Part shown: piece after piece, positions 47,701-62,700 of the stretch
Layout of the letters: the number at the start of each line of letters is the position of its first letter
How positions within the stretch are numbered: the stretch's first letter is position 1
Source of the DNA: Annona cherimola
Lineage: Eukaryota > Streptophyta > Magnoliopsida > Magnoliales > Annonaceae
DNA length: 64,000 nt
Direction: 5' to 3'
NCBI GenBank assembly: GCA_030490835.1
Contig: CM059973.1
Span: 88,743,641 to 88,807,640 of the forward strand
Notes under the pieces: model-generated
Told to the model about the DNA's origin: nothing
What the model saw: the letters and a program-made list of their open reading frames with translations, nothing else
The model's database searches: none
Translations under genes and position numbers: made by a program

Positions 47701-50700
47701 ACTCGGGTTGGGACAAATACAACCCTAACGCACCTTGTAAAATCCCAACCCAACCCTACTTTCAACCCTACTTTTCACACCTTAACCCAACCCTATTTCA
47801 ACCCACCTCAAATCGGTTCGGTTCGGGTTAGAAATCGGGCTAATAGATTACACATATTATCAATGCAATATAATCAAATAATCCAAACACAATTTTACAA
47901 CTAATTAACCAAATATATTTCCAAATCATATAAATTTAAACAACATTTAACAACCAAATAGTCAAGCATATTTCCAAACTCCACACAATTGTATTTAAAT
48001 ATCTAAACGACATGAATGAAATACACTCTCATAAACATATCCAAATACATATTTTGTGAAAAAAACGAAGATGAAGAAGGTGAAGAAAAAAACAAAAAAG
48101 AAAAAAGAAAAAAAAAAGTAAAAATCCTTTGAAGGTGAAGAAGAGGAATTTAGGAAAAACGAAGTGAAAAACCACTATGTGATAAAAAGATTTAAAGAGA
48201 GAAAATATCAGATAATCAAGCTGAACTCACCACCAATCCATTTTATCACATCATCTAAGAAAACTGATACACAAAATAAAACCCTGATTAACAATGTACA
48301 ACTAAAAACAACGAATAAAATAATAAAAATAATAATCTAATAACCTATCAAATTAATCTATATTTTGATCGGGTAATGCATGCATCAAATGCCAAACTAA
48401 ATTAGATCCCATTGGTTGTTCCAGGTCTAAAATAGATGGTAAATTTTGTTCAACAACAGACAAGCTGACACCTTCAGATGTGCTATAGTAATTAAGACTT
48501 CTAATTCACTCCGTAATATATATGACATAGGCAATTAATGGGTAGAGGGGGAAGAGATGGGATGACTAAATGGTAATAGACTAATAGCCATTCTGAGATA
48601 AAATGTCCACATCACTATAAGAAGAATGCATTGCCAAGCCATTCTCCTTTATACAATGCAGCCCAATTCTCGTCTTCCTTTTTTGGGAACGAGGGCCTCA
48701 GAAACTGACGCCAAAGGAAATTCAACCAGAGAAAGGAAATTCAACCACGGAAAAATATCAAAATCCCAGATGCACCAAAACAATTTGTCGCAGCGGGTTT
48801 AAATGAGATTAAAACCAAGAAGCGTACCCGGAAATTGCTGAGAAAAGAAAGCCAGGCGTCAACTCCTGTCCTCAGAGTTAGCAGCACGCCAGCACGATTA
48901 GCAGCCTAGCAGGTCGCAATTGAGGCCCTTCGAATCGTACGTGGGACGAGTTTTTGCCTCATACAGCTCGGGCCGAAGACCGGGGGAAGTTTAGGAGAGA
49001 TGGGTAGACCCAGCAGCTGCCGGTCGGGACGGACAGGAAAGGGGGCGGGGATAAGGCGATAAGCTTGTGAAGAAGCTTGCTTCTTCCCCGGCGATGGGGA
49101 GACCCAGTAGCTGCCGCTGAAGCAGACGCGCCAGAGCACGTCTGATGCCCCGGCGAATCCGTTCTTTCGAAGGATCTTCGCCGCCTGGAGGAATGGGGGC
49201 GGGGTTCGGGTTTGGAGCCTGGCGGGAAGAGGTCCTTGCAGGCGACAGAGGTCGATGACCGACGTCGACTTGGCAGTCGGCAGAGGGGGTGGGCGCGATT
49301 TGCAGGGGACGCCGCGGCGACAGGGGCAGAGGGCTGGCAAGGGGGCAATTTCGGTGTGGGGTACTAGGGTTTAGTTCTCTTTTAGGTAAGGGGGCAAGTC
49401 GGATCGGGTTGACCGACCCCTAACCCAAGTCAACCCAATTTTGAAAATCGGGTCGGGTTGAACCCGATTTCCAAAAACCGAAATTGCAAAACCTCAACCC
49501 AACCATGTTAAAAATCGGGCCGGGTTGATGCGGTCTCGGGTTTAACCCGACCCAATTTACACCCCTAAGACCAACCCTATTTACACCCCTACGTGTAAGT
49601 TGGTTTTTCCTTTATTTGTTTGACATGACACAATTCTTCATCATTACTTGTATTTTGCATCATCAAACCTACCTGTTTTGTGTTTATTCAATTTTTGTTC
49701 AAAATCATCTGTAACTTATCTATTTTGTATTTATTCAATTTATGATCAACATCATCGGTACTCTTTCTTTCATCATTGGGTCCTTTTTCAAACTTTCCAT
49801 CCCTTCCTCATTTTTGTTTTTCAACTATATCCAAATGGACTCTAAATGCTTCTTCATCTCTTTCAACAATCCTCAATAAGTGACTTAATTGATCTTCCAA
49901 AGATGGAAAGACCAAATGGATTACACTGTTTTGCCAGGTAAAAATTAAAATGGTGTCTGTTACCCTGTTGGAATCTTTCCTTCATATCAATGAAGATTAT
50001 TGATTTTGTGTTGATGGAGATGTATTTTAAAGGTGATGGACTTGAAGAGTTTTCCTTACCAAACACACTCCTCCCCAATTTTTTATAAAAATGTTTATGC
50101 TGATGTCATTTCCATGGTGTTACAAAGTGGCTTAATTATAGCTGTGAACAGCTTCACTGTTGCAGTTCCAACCAATGGGAGCTGTTGTTTCTTACATCAT
50201 TTTTTCTTTCAAGTGAAATTGAGGGAAATTCTGTCCATATTTTGCTTGATTTTAACATCAGATTCCAATTTTAAGATCTCATGAATTGTCATTCCAATAT
50301 CCATTTCTCAGAGGAAAAGAATTTTGGTTGCAACAATAACCCAATAAAGGCAATGGTACTCTCTCTTATGGTAATGATTACTGTCATTTTAATAGGTGAA
50401 TAATGCATGATGAAAATCTGGATGTGGTATAAATCTTTGTTTCTGTCGATTTTGACTAAATGCGTATGCTCCTTCATCTGTCATCACTCTGCTCAACCCA
50501 CACAATGTTTAAGCTTTTACTGTGCTGTTGGATGTTCTTTTCCTCCATAAAACGTTGATGTTTGTCTGCTCAGCTGAATCTCTGATGTTTATAAGTAGAA
50601 CTGATTTTTTTCTTTCATGAAGTATGTCTATTTCTAACTAATAGTAATGTGAAATAGTTTTGTGTGATTGGCAATATGGATTGGAAAGGAATGGATGAGA

Positions 50701-53700
50701 AATTTCAATTCCACTTACCAAAGGTTGATTTGACATGACCCTCATACCATATATATATACATTTTTCTTTTCCTTCAATCTTCATTTATCCAATCATTAC
50801 TCTAATTCATTTTCACTTACTACTATATGGCTGACACCATCCCCCATATTGTTGGTTTTATATTTTTCTGTTTTCCTTTCCTTTTCCATTCAACTGATAA
50901 CCAGTTTCAGTTCCTCATTTCTTATGGTCTAAGTTAGGATGTTCGTGCTTCATACTGTTGCCTATTTTTCATAGTATATATTGCTGAATTAGTTTTAGCT
51001 GATAGGTTCAATTGCATTCTGGAATATCAGACCCTCTCTCTCTTTCTCAGCTTGCTTGCTGAAGGTTTTAGAAAGTTCATTTTTTCAAAAATCATGTTGT
51101 GCAGGATTGGTGCCTTTTGTTTCCTTATCCGGAATTATGGTTCCCGCATCAGTAAGGCTCTTGTTGGCTATTGGTTTCAAGGCATTTGCGAAAATTTTGA
51201 GCGGTATTTTAATCTTGGATCAACCTACATTGTGCAACTGCATCCATAGATATATTTATTGGTCTGATGTGAATGAGCATTCATTCTGCTTTCATTGCCC
51301 ATTTTTGCTCCATGTTAGAAATGTACTCCTGATAATTTCAGACTGGTCTGAAATGAGGCCTTTTCAGACCAGTCCAAAAACATATTTTTAAATTTTTTAA
51401 AAAATAAAACTGTTAATCCAGGTTTATTTAATTTATAAACAAAGTTTTACTATTTTTTGGAGATGCTTATATATTCATTTTGGATCTTTAAACACAGGTA
51501 TTTTAGTCATTTAAACTGTTGTAAAATGTCTAAAATACCTCTGTATTTAGAAATCCAAAATGTGTATATATTTACACACACATCTTCACAAATGGTAAAA
51601 CTTGGTTTATATACTAAATGTACTTGGAATAACAGTTTTAAAAATTTACAAAAAAATAAAAGCATGTTTTTGGCCCAATCGCGAATGGCCATATTTGTGG
51701 CTGCATGCAGATGATCATGGGCCTATTTAGAATGGTTTATATAAGTTGCACAAATTTTCCTTGATGTTTACTTCTTTCAAATGCTGACTAAAATTTTATG
51801 GTGCTTAGTTCAAAAAAAATAAAATAAAAAATTATGGTGCTGGAGGAGATCTTAGTTTGATGCAAGGCCTGGATTGTGTCATTTAGCCAGAACTTGGTTC
51901 TACTTTTGTGGTTCTATCTGGAAACAGCTTTACATATACTCTTTTGGATATTGTTAGACCTCATTTATGGAAACAGGAGTGTTTGGGGATACTGGAAAAA
52001 GTCTTTCTGGACCACATGGTTTCATGTTCTAATCTTTGGTGCAGGATTCTAAATGATGCCAACACGTTGCATTCTTATGATGCTCTGCTTTGGGCTTTAC
52101 GGTATGGTCTCTGTTCATTACAAGTAGGTTTGTGATCTATGTTGCTTTCATATCTTTAGTTCAATGCATTTGCGATCTCTAGTTCTTTACTGCAACTCAT
52201 CGGTACATTTCTTCCTTCTGCTTCATGAAGCCTAAGGGCTTTCTTTTGATGTAAAGGATATTTACATTCCTTTTGCTCGATTAGATTGTTTACTTTCCTT
52301 CCTACTTCCAACTTAACAAGGTGAACATTGTTCAGTTAACTCTACTCCACGAACAATTACATTTATCTTTTCTGTCACTGCGGTCATTTATCCGAATCCC
52401 AGTATTCCTATAAACCCTGCTATTTGCATTACGGTGTGATGAGATAAGGATTGGATCTGACAAAAAAGAATATTAGCGATTCTCTTTTTTCTCTGATGTT
52501 ATAGTAGAATTGCTTTCAAAAGTCATATTTTTCTCATCATTACTTATATTTCTGATTGTTGTACTTATCTTTTCAGTACAAAAGCCTATTCTGTTGACGC
52601 CAGCTTCTGTTCTACTAGCTTTAGCATTTTTTTCAAATACGCCTTCCTAATACACTGAATGAAGTATAACATATACAATCACATCTTTTTTACATTTTTT
52701 TGAAAAAAGAAAATATTGAACCAAACAGCTCCTAGTAGAACTTTATGCCTTCCACTTCTGTGATCAGTCAATTCTATTTTTTAATTTTATTCTGTTGTTC
52801 AAAATTTAACTTGGTCAGTGAATGCTATAAACTTTTAATGGGCAAATGCTACATTTGCTTGTCGATTAGTATGTTTTCTGAGATCTCATTTGCTCAATCA
52901 TTTTAAAGGAGTTTGCAGGAGCTCTCATCATTGGTGCCTCTTCGAATATTCGAAGAGCTTTTGCAGGCGTCTGCTTCAAATGTGGTACTGTTTGCAAGAG
53001 TTTCATTCTGTCATCTTGATATTCTTTTTCCTTTCTTTTCTTGTTGCTCCATTTAGTGGATAATTATGTAACTTGTATTGGTATCCACCAAGAGTGAGGA
53101 TTTCCACCTCTCTATGCATCCACCCATTTCGTGTTGAAGACTTGGATGAGTATAGTTGACAGTTTAATGTTGTTATTCCCCAACTCTAGAACTTGCAATG
53201 TTAGAAGGCATCTGTGTGGGGGTGTTTTTTGGGACCACTCTGGCCAACCAAAATGTCATCTGGTCATCATGTGACTCTAGACAATGTTTTGATATTGAAC
53301 TGGTTTCCTTGGCTTATGTATGCTGGCATGTTAGTGTTTTCCCTCTCTGAGAAGATATGGTGAAGCAGTCTGCTATGCAATGAGAGAGCGGACTATGGGA
53401 GCATATCGAGATTCATATTCTGTTTATCATTATAATGAGTTATATTCATTGAATCTTTTCCTTTTAGTCAAGGGTTTTCTTTCATGGGTTATAATTAAGG
53501 ATTCCTTTTAGTCAAGGGTTCTCTTTCATGGATTATAATTAAGGATTGAGAAAGTGATCTGTGAGGTAACAAATATTCTAATCTTCCTGTCAATTGATGA
53601 AAGCGACGAATGAATTTCCTGCATAATGAATTTTACTTCATTTCAGATATGATAAAATTTCAGAATTTCTTATTCGACAGTGTTCAGTACTATTGATTGC

Positions 53701-56700
53701 ATTTATCAAATGGAATTTTTGAGTTTTGGCAAGGCTGGTCCATATGTAATATATTATCCAAGTTTTTGAATCTGGTATTGGATTTCAGGAGGAAACTTCA
53801 GTTCAAATTAGTGTTTGTTTTTTGGATCAGGTTAAAGTGGGTTGGCATTTAATATGGAGCAGTTTGATGCATGGGCTTCCTGTTTTCAGTAATGTGACTC
53901 CAGTGGTAACTATTAGCTATCTTTATCTCAATGGATTATGCATCCGAGTTTTGAAATGATAGCACTGCTTTACAGTCTTTTCTACAGCTTATGATTTCTT
54001 CAGCATATATAGGTTAATTCATCACCACCACCATGAGGACGGCTACTGTTATGGTCTTTTGGCAATTTATGCCAGTACCTGTATGACAAGTTTGTAATTT
54101 TCATCAAAAAGCAAACTGGGACTCCTGCATAGTGTATTCAAGTTTCTAATTTTCACTAATTTCAAAAGTGCCAACTGAGTATTCAAAAAATTGGAGGAGC
54201 AAAGTGATATTTTATTTGTCTGAGCATCCACAATCATTCTTCCCTGGTTCAATAACAATTTATGTTTGCTTCATGAGAGAAATTCTGTCTTGATCTTGGC
54301 ACGCTTTTCTGAGATTTTCTAGTGTGTTTTGGTTGGAGTCATTGACACAAAAATATTTTAGTTTTTGCTTCTAGAAAGTAGTCTTTATCCTTCTTTTGTT
54401 CTTATCAAGTAAATGTACTGGTGCATTGTTTGTTTTACTGGTGCGTCGGAATTTATTAATGGTTACAAGAATAGATTTTATCACTTGTATTGGCCATAAT
54501 ACCACTTCTATTAGAAAATTTATGGGAAGAATAAAAAAGTAAATGATTCTAGTGAACTCACAGTAACAAAGACAAATTAAAGTCAAAAAAATTTAAGTTA
54601 CCAACATTTAGTGACTGGTGGAAATACATGGGAGACGCGTTACATATTTCCAACAAATTGTATATGACTTTAATCCATGAAAATTAAGTATGTATTAGTA
54701 CAAGCATAGATAAATGATATGCAGTTGATATACTTGAGTTTTAATGATTTACAGTTGTTATGATAGATTTTTGCAAAGGAATAGAGGGAAAATGGTTCTT
54801 TGGGAAATAATTTATAAAAAATAATAGTATACAAGACATGATGAATTGGAGATGATATCGCTAATATTTTCGATAATGATAATATCGAAGACAATATGAA
54901 CTAAGGATCCATTTTGTAATTGGTAAAAAAAATAGAACTTTCTTCACTCTTGATGTGATTTGACATTTTTACTACCTAAACCCTCCTTTTTTCAATCATT
55001 ATGTATATTTTCTATTATTATTTCACATCTCCCCTACAACTGACCTATCTATTTTATCCTTATTATCTTTATTCCTAATAATAACCCCTATCACATCACA
55101 TCATTCTCTTACTTTTTAAAAAAAATTTCTCTATGAAATTTTCCTCTTTTTCTTACTTATTTGGCTTACCCTACATGGGTGGGAAACGGCTTGTGATGAT
55201 GATGATGATTTTTACTCATTATCAGACACCTAAATCTGGAAAAGATGAAAATATTAGTTCTTATAAGATTATGTGTTGGCAGTTGGCTACATAAAGAAAA
55301 TATTGGAGTTGGTATTGGTGATAACATCAATAAAGAAAATATTGTGCTGGCAATGGTTTAGCAGAAAGGCGTGATGTCAAAGGATCTTTGGGTTTTAGCT
55401 ATTTGACATTGCTGATGTTGACCATGTGAGTTTAGTTTCCCTGCATTGCCTTAAATAATAGCAGTAACTACGGCTGCTGCTGCTGCTGCTACTATTTTCT
55501 TAAAGCTTTCTTGCCATTCTGTGCAGCTGTGCCTTTTCCCATTTCTATTTTCCTTTTCTGTCATTGGTTTATATTAGAAAACTAAGTGTCGATTTACTAG
55601 TGTCTGATGCATACTATTTTGGTTTTATGCTGTGCCTTACCTGGGATATTGCATTCTTTATATTTCTCATTATGATGTCAACCATATGCCTAGTTTTTTG
55701 GGTCTTTCCAATTTCATGATTTCCGGGCTAGTTATATTATTATCCTAGTTTTTGGAAGGTCCATTATTTGAATTTCGAATTGCTGCTTGATTGTGCATTT
55801 ACTTCTTTGCAGGCTGAAGCTGCTTTGGTTCTCCTGGGTCGTATGATTGCAAATGTAGCTAACAAAACTTCTAGTCCTCTGATGGAATCCTTTTTGCTAC
55901 TTGTTCATTTCCTCATATTAGTCAAAATATTTTCTTTCTATATAATGAACTTACTACAGTGTGTTAAATTTTCAAGATGATGAAATTAATGTTTCCTTCT
56001 CCAGGACCTAGTTAATGTACCAATTGTGCCTCAAGATGTATGGGAACTTCGACTGTTTAAGCAAATTACATCAGCGTATGTCCTCAATTTCTTTCCAATG
56101 AGAATATTTTAAATGAATTTCTTTTTTTCTTTTTTTTTTAAAATTTAAATTAGTGGGTATTTCTTAACCGGGCTTTTCTTTAGGTCATTTTCTGGCCTAC
56201 TCTGCGCTTTTCCATCTTTCACCAAGGATCTCCGCAAATCATTTATTAGACTGAACTTGTTGCTGTGATGGAAATGTGCGCATATGATTAGGGAATCATA
56301 AATGTCCTACTTGAGGACCTTTGCCCTGCCTCAGTCAAGAAATATTGATCATGGTTTTTGAATCAATCTTTTTCTTGTTTTGACAAATATTGACCAATTT
56401 CTAATTTTTTACGTAATTGTTTTAACGTTGGTATTTTTTGAATGATTTTGGTATCATTTAATACTTATTTTTAAAAAAATTTTGTTATTAAATTGGGTTG
56501 GAGGAATGATTAAAAAGAAATGTTTGTACAATGGGCTCTGTACAAAGAGTTTTTTTTAAAAAATATTTGTTAAAGCTTTTTTTTTTTTTCAAAAAAATAT
56601 CTAAACCATTTAAAAGAATCTGCTTAATTGAATCATCATTTGAGGGTGAATATGGAACCATTAAACTTTTAAAATAAGGATCCGTTTGGTAATACACAAA

Positions 56701-59700
56701 AGTCACTGACTTTGGCAAAACTTTTCAACCAAAGGACCGTTTGAAAAAAACGTCATTTCAAGCTGCTGATTTTGGTCTCCTATGCAATGAATGCCTTGGA
56801 ATTTTCATCTCTGCTATGCAATTAATGTGCCAATTTTTTGGCTGAAAAAAGAAAAGCAAAGTAATTTTTGTCTCAGCTTTACAATTAATGCGACATTTTT
56901 TTTTCGGCTGTAAAAAAGGTTATGAAGTTTTGGTCGAATCCAAACAGCCCCTAAATATGTACCATGTGAAAGTTTTTTCAATATTTGAAATTTGGCATCA
57001 TATATAGATAAAAATTAGAAATAGTTTAGATATTAAAAAACTTTATATGAAGTGAAGAAAGATGTTTTTACGACACAAACATTTATTTTTAATCATTTCC
57101 TGTTAAGTCGCTGATTTTATCATGCTTTTTCTAGAGTGTTAAGGACAAAAAAGCTGTTGTACTCTTGTAGATGATAACTGTACCTCAAATTGAACTCAAA
57201 ACTTTTAATTTTGACTGCACATTGCTTCTGTTTGTTCGAATGATTGTGGATCCCTTTACAGGCCTGCTCTATACTTCATCACCTGCTATTTCTCAAGACA
57301 AGGTTGCCAGGTGCGCTTTTTATTGGTCTTTGTCTCTTTCTCGTTTTTAGCTTTACCTCTGTTTTTTGTTTGGATTTCTTTTTTTCTTTTTTCTTTTTGT
57401 TTTGTTTTATGCTTCTGCTACAAAATTTCTCTTCATTGCTAATTTATTATTTGTCTTATTAGTAATATTTGTTTCTCTTCAGTTTATATTTTCTTTGGTG
57501 GGTTAGTACTCTTCTAGAATATCAATTTTTGTTATTACTTTTTTGAATACATTTGTTTGGGTGTTCATTTTGGTTGGAATTTTATTGAAAATCAATCATG
57601 TTTAGGGTTTTGGTGAACAAAGATGATTGTTCTATCTAGCGAAAATTCTTGTTCATTCATTGATTGATATTTAGTGCCTAGTAGAGGTTGTCTTCTGCAT
57701 CCTTTTCTTATTATGATATATTTACCATCGTTTTAATTGAGATACAAAAATGATCTCGATCGGAAATTTAATCTTAGCCGCGAGGTTTAAAAAAGTAAGT
57801 TCAGTCAATTTTCTGAATTTATACTTGTTGTGGCTGACCTGAATTTCTAGGGAGGAGATTTTTGATGCCACGAAGATGGTGAGTAACTTAGACCTAGTTA
57901 AAATGTCATGCTTTTGGAAAACAGTTAGGTTTCATAGAGGAATCTCTCCTTGTACATGTGCATGCACACGTGTATTTATAAGCTAGTTTCATGAGATCTT
58001 CTGATTTGTTAATGGTTAAATGAAAATTGAATATGATTTTAGTATCCAGTATTATTAATTTGACTATGTAAATTTATTTCAGTAGGCAGCTTGTTTTCGT
58101 TTCTCAATTTTAAATATGTAGAAAATCACATGCAGAGTATAAAATTCCCATGGATCTATTTAATTAAGCATTGGAATACTATGGATTTTTATTGAATGAT
58201 TTATTTAGACGTGAGAAATACTTTGGAGGGGATGCGTTGATTAGAAGTTTCACGGATCCTTCAAATGGTCAGCCAATTGACTGCAACCATGATCATCCTT
58301 ACTCAGTTTTAATTTTATATTCCACACAAGTCTTTCATTGAGATGACTTTAACTTCTTTCGAATAATTATCAATGTAGGCCCTGAAAGCCAGAGGACTAG
58401 CAAAATTTTTTTCTGAAGCTAGTTTCATAGAAAATATATACTCTTCTATGGTTTCTGTAGGCTCTTTAAAGCAATTTAAAAGACTGCGTACTTCTTTTTC
58501 AGTTGATATGGCTGACCTAACATTGAATTGAGTTGTTTTTGAAAGCTTACATAGAATATACATTCTCAAGTTCAGTGAATTGATTGGAAATGACCTTCAT
58601 GGATGGCGGGTCTCTCATAAAATCATTTGTATCTGGATTTTTGAGCTAATAGTACCAGCGAGTAAAAATACTATGTAATTAATTTTTTTAAATGTGTATG
58701 TATGTATGTGTAAATATGTACAAGAATCCATGAAAAATATTTTATAAAAATTCTCCACAAGACCTCTTTTGTTTGTGCGTGCTCATTATGAGGATTTGAT
58801 GGAATCTGTTTTAGCCATCAACTTTATCATTTGTTGTTTAGACTTTGGACTGATTGAAATTTTTTGTAATTGCTTACGGGATTTCAATTGTATGTTTCTA
58901 TACCTCACCCCTTAACTGATGATTGATGTGCATAATTGACTATTTGGAGAATTTTTTGGTGATGCCAATTCATCTTCTCATTGAAATTGATTACATTTAT
59001 TCAGGGGGACCTTCGTGATGTTTTTTACCTCCGGCAATCTTTGCTTAGGGCTATATTTGGATGGTTTAACTTAAAGGTTGGTTTGTTTTAGCCCTATTGA
59101 ATAGTCATTTTTTGGAATATCTCTACATTTATTGTTTTTCTTTATGCATTCAAAGAATACTGAAAAGTATGGAAGTAGTAGATGTTATGAGAAGGAGAAA
59201 AATTAATATAGCATGCCTTCAAGAGACTAGGTGGAAAGGAGAGAAGGCTAAAGAGATTAATGGATTCAAATTATGGTATATAGGCAAGGATGATAATAGA
59301 AATGGTGTAGGGATAATAGTAGATAACAATTTCATAAATAAAGTTGTAGATGTCAATAGAGTAAATGATAGAATTATTCAAATAAAACTTGTATTAGGTG
59401 CAGAGGTTTTAAATGTGATTAGTGCTTATGCACCACAAGTAGGATTAGATGATAGAATCAAGAAACAATTTTGGGATGACTTAGATAGTATTATGCAAAG
59501 AACATCTAACCAAGAAAAAGTTGTGATAGGTGGAGATTTAAATGGACATGTAGGAAAAGAGAAGGTAGGATATGAGAGAAGTCATGGGGGCTTTGGTTTT
59601 GGAATAAGGAACGAAATGGGGAATGCCATTTTGGACTTTGCTATAGCATATGATTTGGTTATAGCTAATACCTTATTTCAAAAACGAGATGAACACTTAA

Positions 59701-62700
59701 TAACTTTTAAGAGTGGGACCAATTCTAGCCAAATAGATTTCTTCCTTATAAGAAAATTGGATAGATCCCTTTGTATAAATTGTAAAGTTATCCCAGGTGA
59801 GAGTTTAGCTATGCAGCATAGATTATTAGTGATGGATATATATACACAAAAAGAGTTAACAAAAACTAAAGACAATGTTATTCCAAAAATTAAATGGTGG
59901 AATTTAAAAGGAAACAACATAGAACTTTTTAGAAAAAGAATGATAGAAGAAGTTAAATGGGACACACAAGAAGATGGAGTAGAATCGATGTGGGATAAAA
60001 TGACAATTAACATAAAAGAAGTAGGACAAAGTATTGTAGGTGTATATAAAAATCGTAGATCCCCACATAGAGAAACTTGGTGGTGGAATGAAGATGTCCA
60101 AAAAGCTATAAATGATAAACAAGAAAAGTTTAAGACATGGCAGGAAAATAAAAATGATGTCAACTTACAACAATACAAACTATCAAAAAAAGCTACTAAA
60201 AAGATTATTAGTGATGCTAAACACAAAGCTTATGAGAGCCTATATGACAGATTAGGAACTAGACAAGGTGAAAAAGATATTTTTAAGTTGGCTAAATTAA
60301 GAGAAAATAAGGGCAAAGATTTAACACATGTTAGATGTATTAAAAGTGAGGACCAAAGAGTTCTAGTCAAAGATGATAATATTAAGGAAAGATGGAAAAC
60401 TTATTTTTATAGTTTACTAAATGATACCCCACACGAACAATTAACATTAGATGTTAGTCTAAATAGGGAAGAAAATAGGAATATCAGTTATTTCACAAAA
60501 ATTCGAATATCTGAAGTAAAGGAAGCTCTAAGGAAAATGAAAACAGGAAAAGCTTTAGGCCCAGATAATATACCAATTGAGACATGGAAGTGCATGGGAG
60601 ATGTAGGTGCAACATGGTTAACAAATCTTTTTAACAAGATTATAAAAACGAAGTTAATGCCAAGTGAATGGAGGAAAAACATTATAGTTCCAATTTATAA
60701 AAATAAGGGAGATATTCAAAATTGTGCAAATTATCGTGGAATAAAATTAATGAGTCATACTATGAAATTGTGGGAAAGAGTAATTGAACATAGACTAAGA
60801 CGGGAAACTAATATATCTGAAAATCAATTTGGTTTTATGCCAGGAAGATCAACTATTGAAGCTATTTTCTTACTTAGACAACTATTTGAAAAGTATAGGG
60901 AGAAGAAAAAGAACTTATACATGATTTTTATTGATTTAGAAAAAGCTTATGATCGAGTACCAAGAAAGTTAATATGGCAAGTGATGAGGAAAAAAGGAAT
61001 TAATGACAGATACATTGATATTATTAAAGATATGTATGAGGGGGCTGTTACAAATGTGAGAACCATTAGTGGAGATACTAATGTCTTCCCAGTTAAAATA
61101 GGTTTACATCAAGGCTCAGCCTTGAGTCCTTACCTTTTTACCTTAGTAATAGATGAAATTACTAGACATCTCCAAGAAGAAGTACCTTGGTGTATGTTAT
61201 TTGCAGATGACATTGTTCTAATAGATGAAAGTAAAGAAGGACTAAATTTAAAATTGAATAGGTGGGTAGATGCTCTAGAATCTAATGGTTTTAGAATTAG
61301 TCGCACAAAAACTGAATATATGAAATGCAATTTTAATAATAGTGAGAACCCGGATGATGAACCAATTAAGATTTTAGATCAAACAGTAACAAAAACTAAT
61401 CACTTTCGGTACTTAGGATCAATAGTTCAAGAGAACGGGAAAATCGAGAAAGATATAATACATAGAATTCAAGCAGGATGGAAGAAATGGAGAAGTGCGT
61501 CAGGAATTTTATGTGACCGTCGAGTTCCAGTCAAATTAAAAGGAAAATTTTATAAGACTGCGATTAGACCTGCTATGCTTTATGGGGCAGAATGTTGGGC
61601 AGTTAAAGAGCAACATATACAAAAAATGAGCGTAGCGGAAATGAGAATGTTAAGGTGGATGAGTGGTAAAACAAGAAAAGATAAAATTAGGAATGAAATA
61701 ATTCGAGAAAACTTAAAAGTGAGACCAATTAATGATAAAATGAGAGAAAATAGATTAAGATGGTTTGGTCATGTTAAAAGGAGGCCTGAAGTAGCACCGG
61801 TTAGGAAAACAGAGTTTATCCAAGTAGAAGGTGGTAGAAGAATGAGAGGAAGACCCAAAAAAACATGGATGGAAGTAATTAAACAAGATTTAAAAATATT
61901 ACATATTACTGAAAATTTAGTCTTAAATCGCCAAGAATGGCGTAACAGAATCCATGCAGCCGACCCCACATAGGTGGGAAATGGCTTATGATGATGATGA
62001 TGATGATGATGATTCAAAGAATACTGATTCTTTCAGAATCTTAATCTGGGTCAAATAATAAGAAAATTTTTTTGGGCAAATTTTTTTGGGCCACCTTCTC
62101 TTCTTGTTGAACTTTTTCGTTATGATTGGGTTTGTTTGTGTGGGTACCCCTGAATTTTGATCAAATTGTACATGACATGGTGTAATCAAGGTTTGTTTGT
62201 CTTTCATGAATACCTGTGGTGTTACAATCCATCAGAACTGTGGATTTTGTTGAGATAACAAATAAAAATGACTTTTGTTTTTTTTTTCCCCTTGATTTCC
62301 TTGTTTATATTTCCATGTCTTCTGTGTATCGATATTCTAGATTGATTCTATGCTGCCTAAATTGAAGCGGGACTGCCTTGTCTGCAGGAATCCTGTGCTT
62401 TAAATGAGAGGATAGTGATGCTCTTGCCAGTGGCAATTTTTTCTTTATATTTCTCTGTCTATTATGTAGTGATATTATAGATTGATATTGCGTTGCCATA
62501 GTTGAAGTGGGATTTCCTTGTCTGCAGGAATCCTTTGCTTTAAATCAGAGGACAGTGATGCTTTTACCAGCAGCAATTTTTTCTCTCTGTGCTGGTTGTG
62601 CACACTTTCTATCTTATCCAAAGAAGTCTGCCTTGCCAAACTCTTTTATTGATGTTTTTGAAAATGATAACTGGACAAAGGTATGTTTTTTATTCAACAT

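Noticed and set aside
48906..49348. Overlapping 129- and 144-codon minus-strand ORFs
   Set aside because: They lie in the GC-rich leader-like part of the inner hAT element and are Pro/Ser/Arg-rich with no domain.
58315..58569. 84-codon minus-strand ORF in ATM intron 16 that faintly resembles a gag or F-box-type peptide
   Set aside because: No second motif, no LTR or PBS nearby, and lies within an intron; similarity too weak to name.
59678..60226. 182-codon ORF antisense to the LINE
   Set aside because: Shadow of the RTE coding frame; hydrophobic translation arises from the complementary AT-rich codons.
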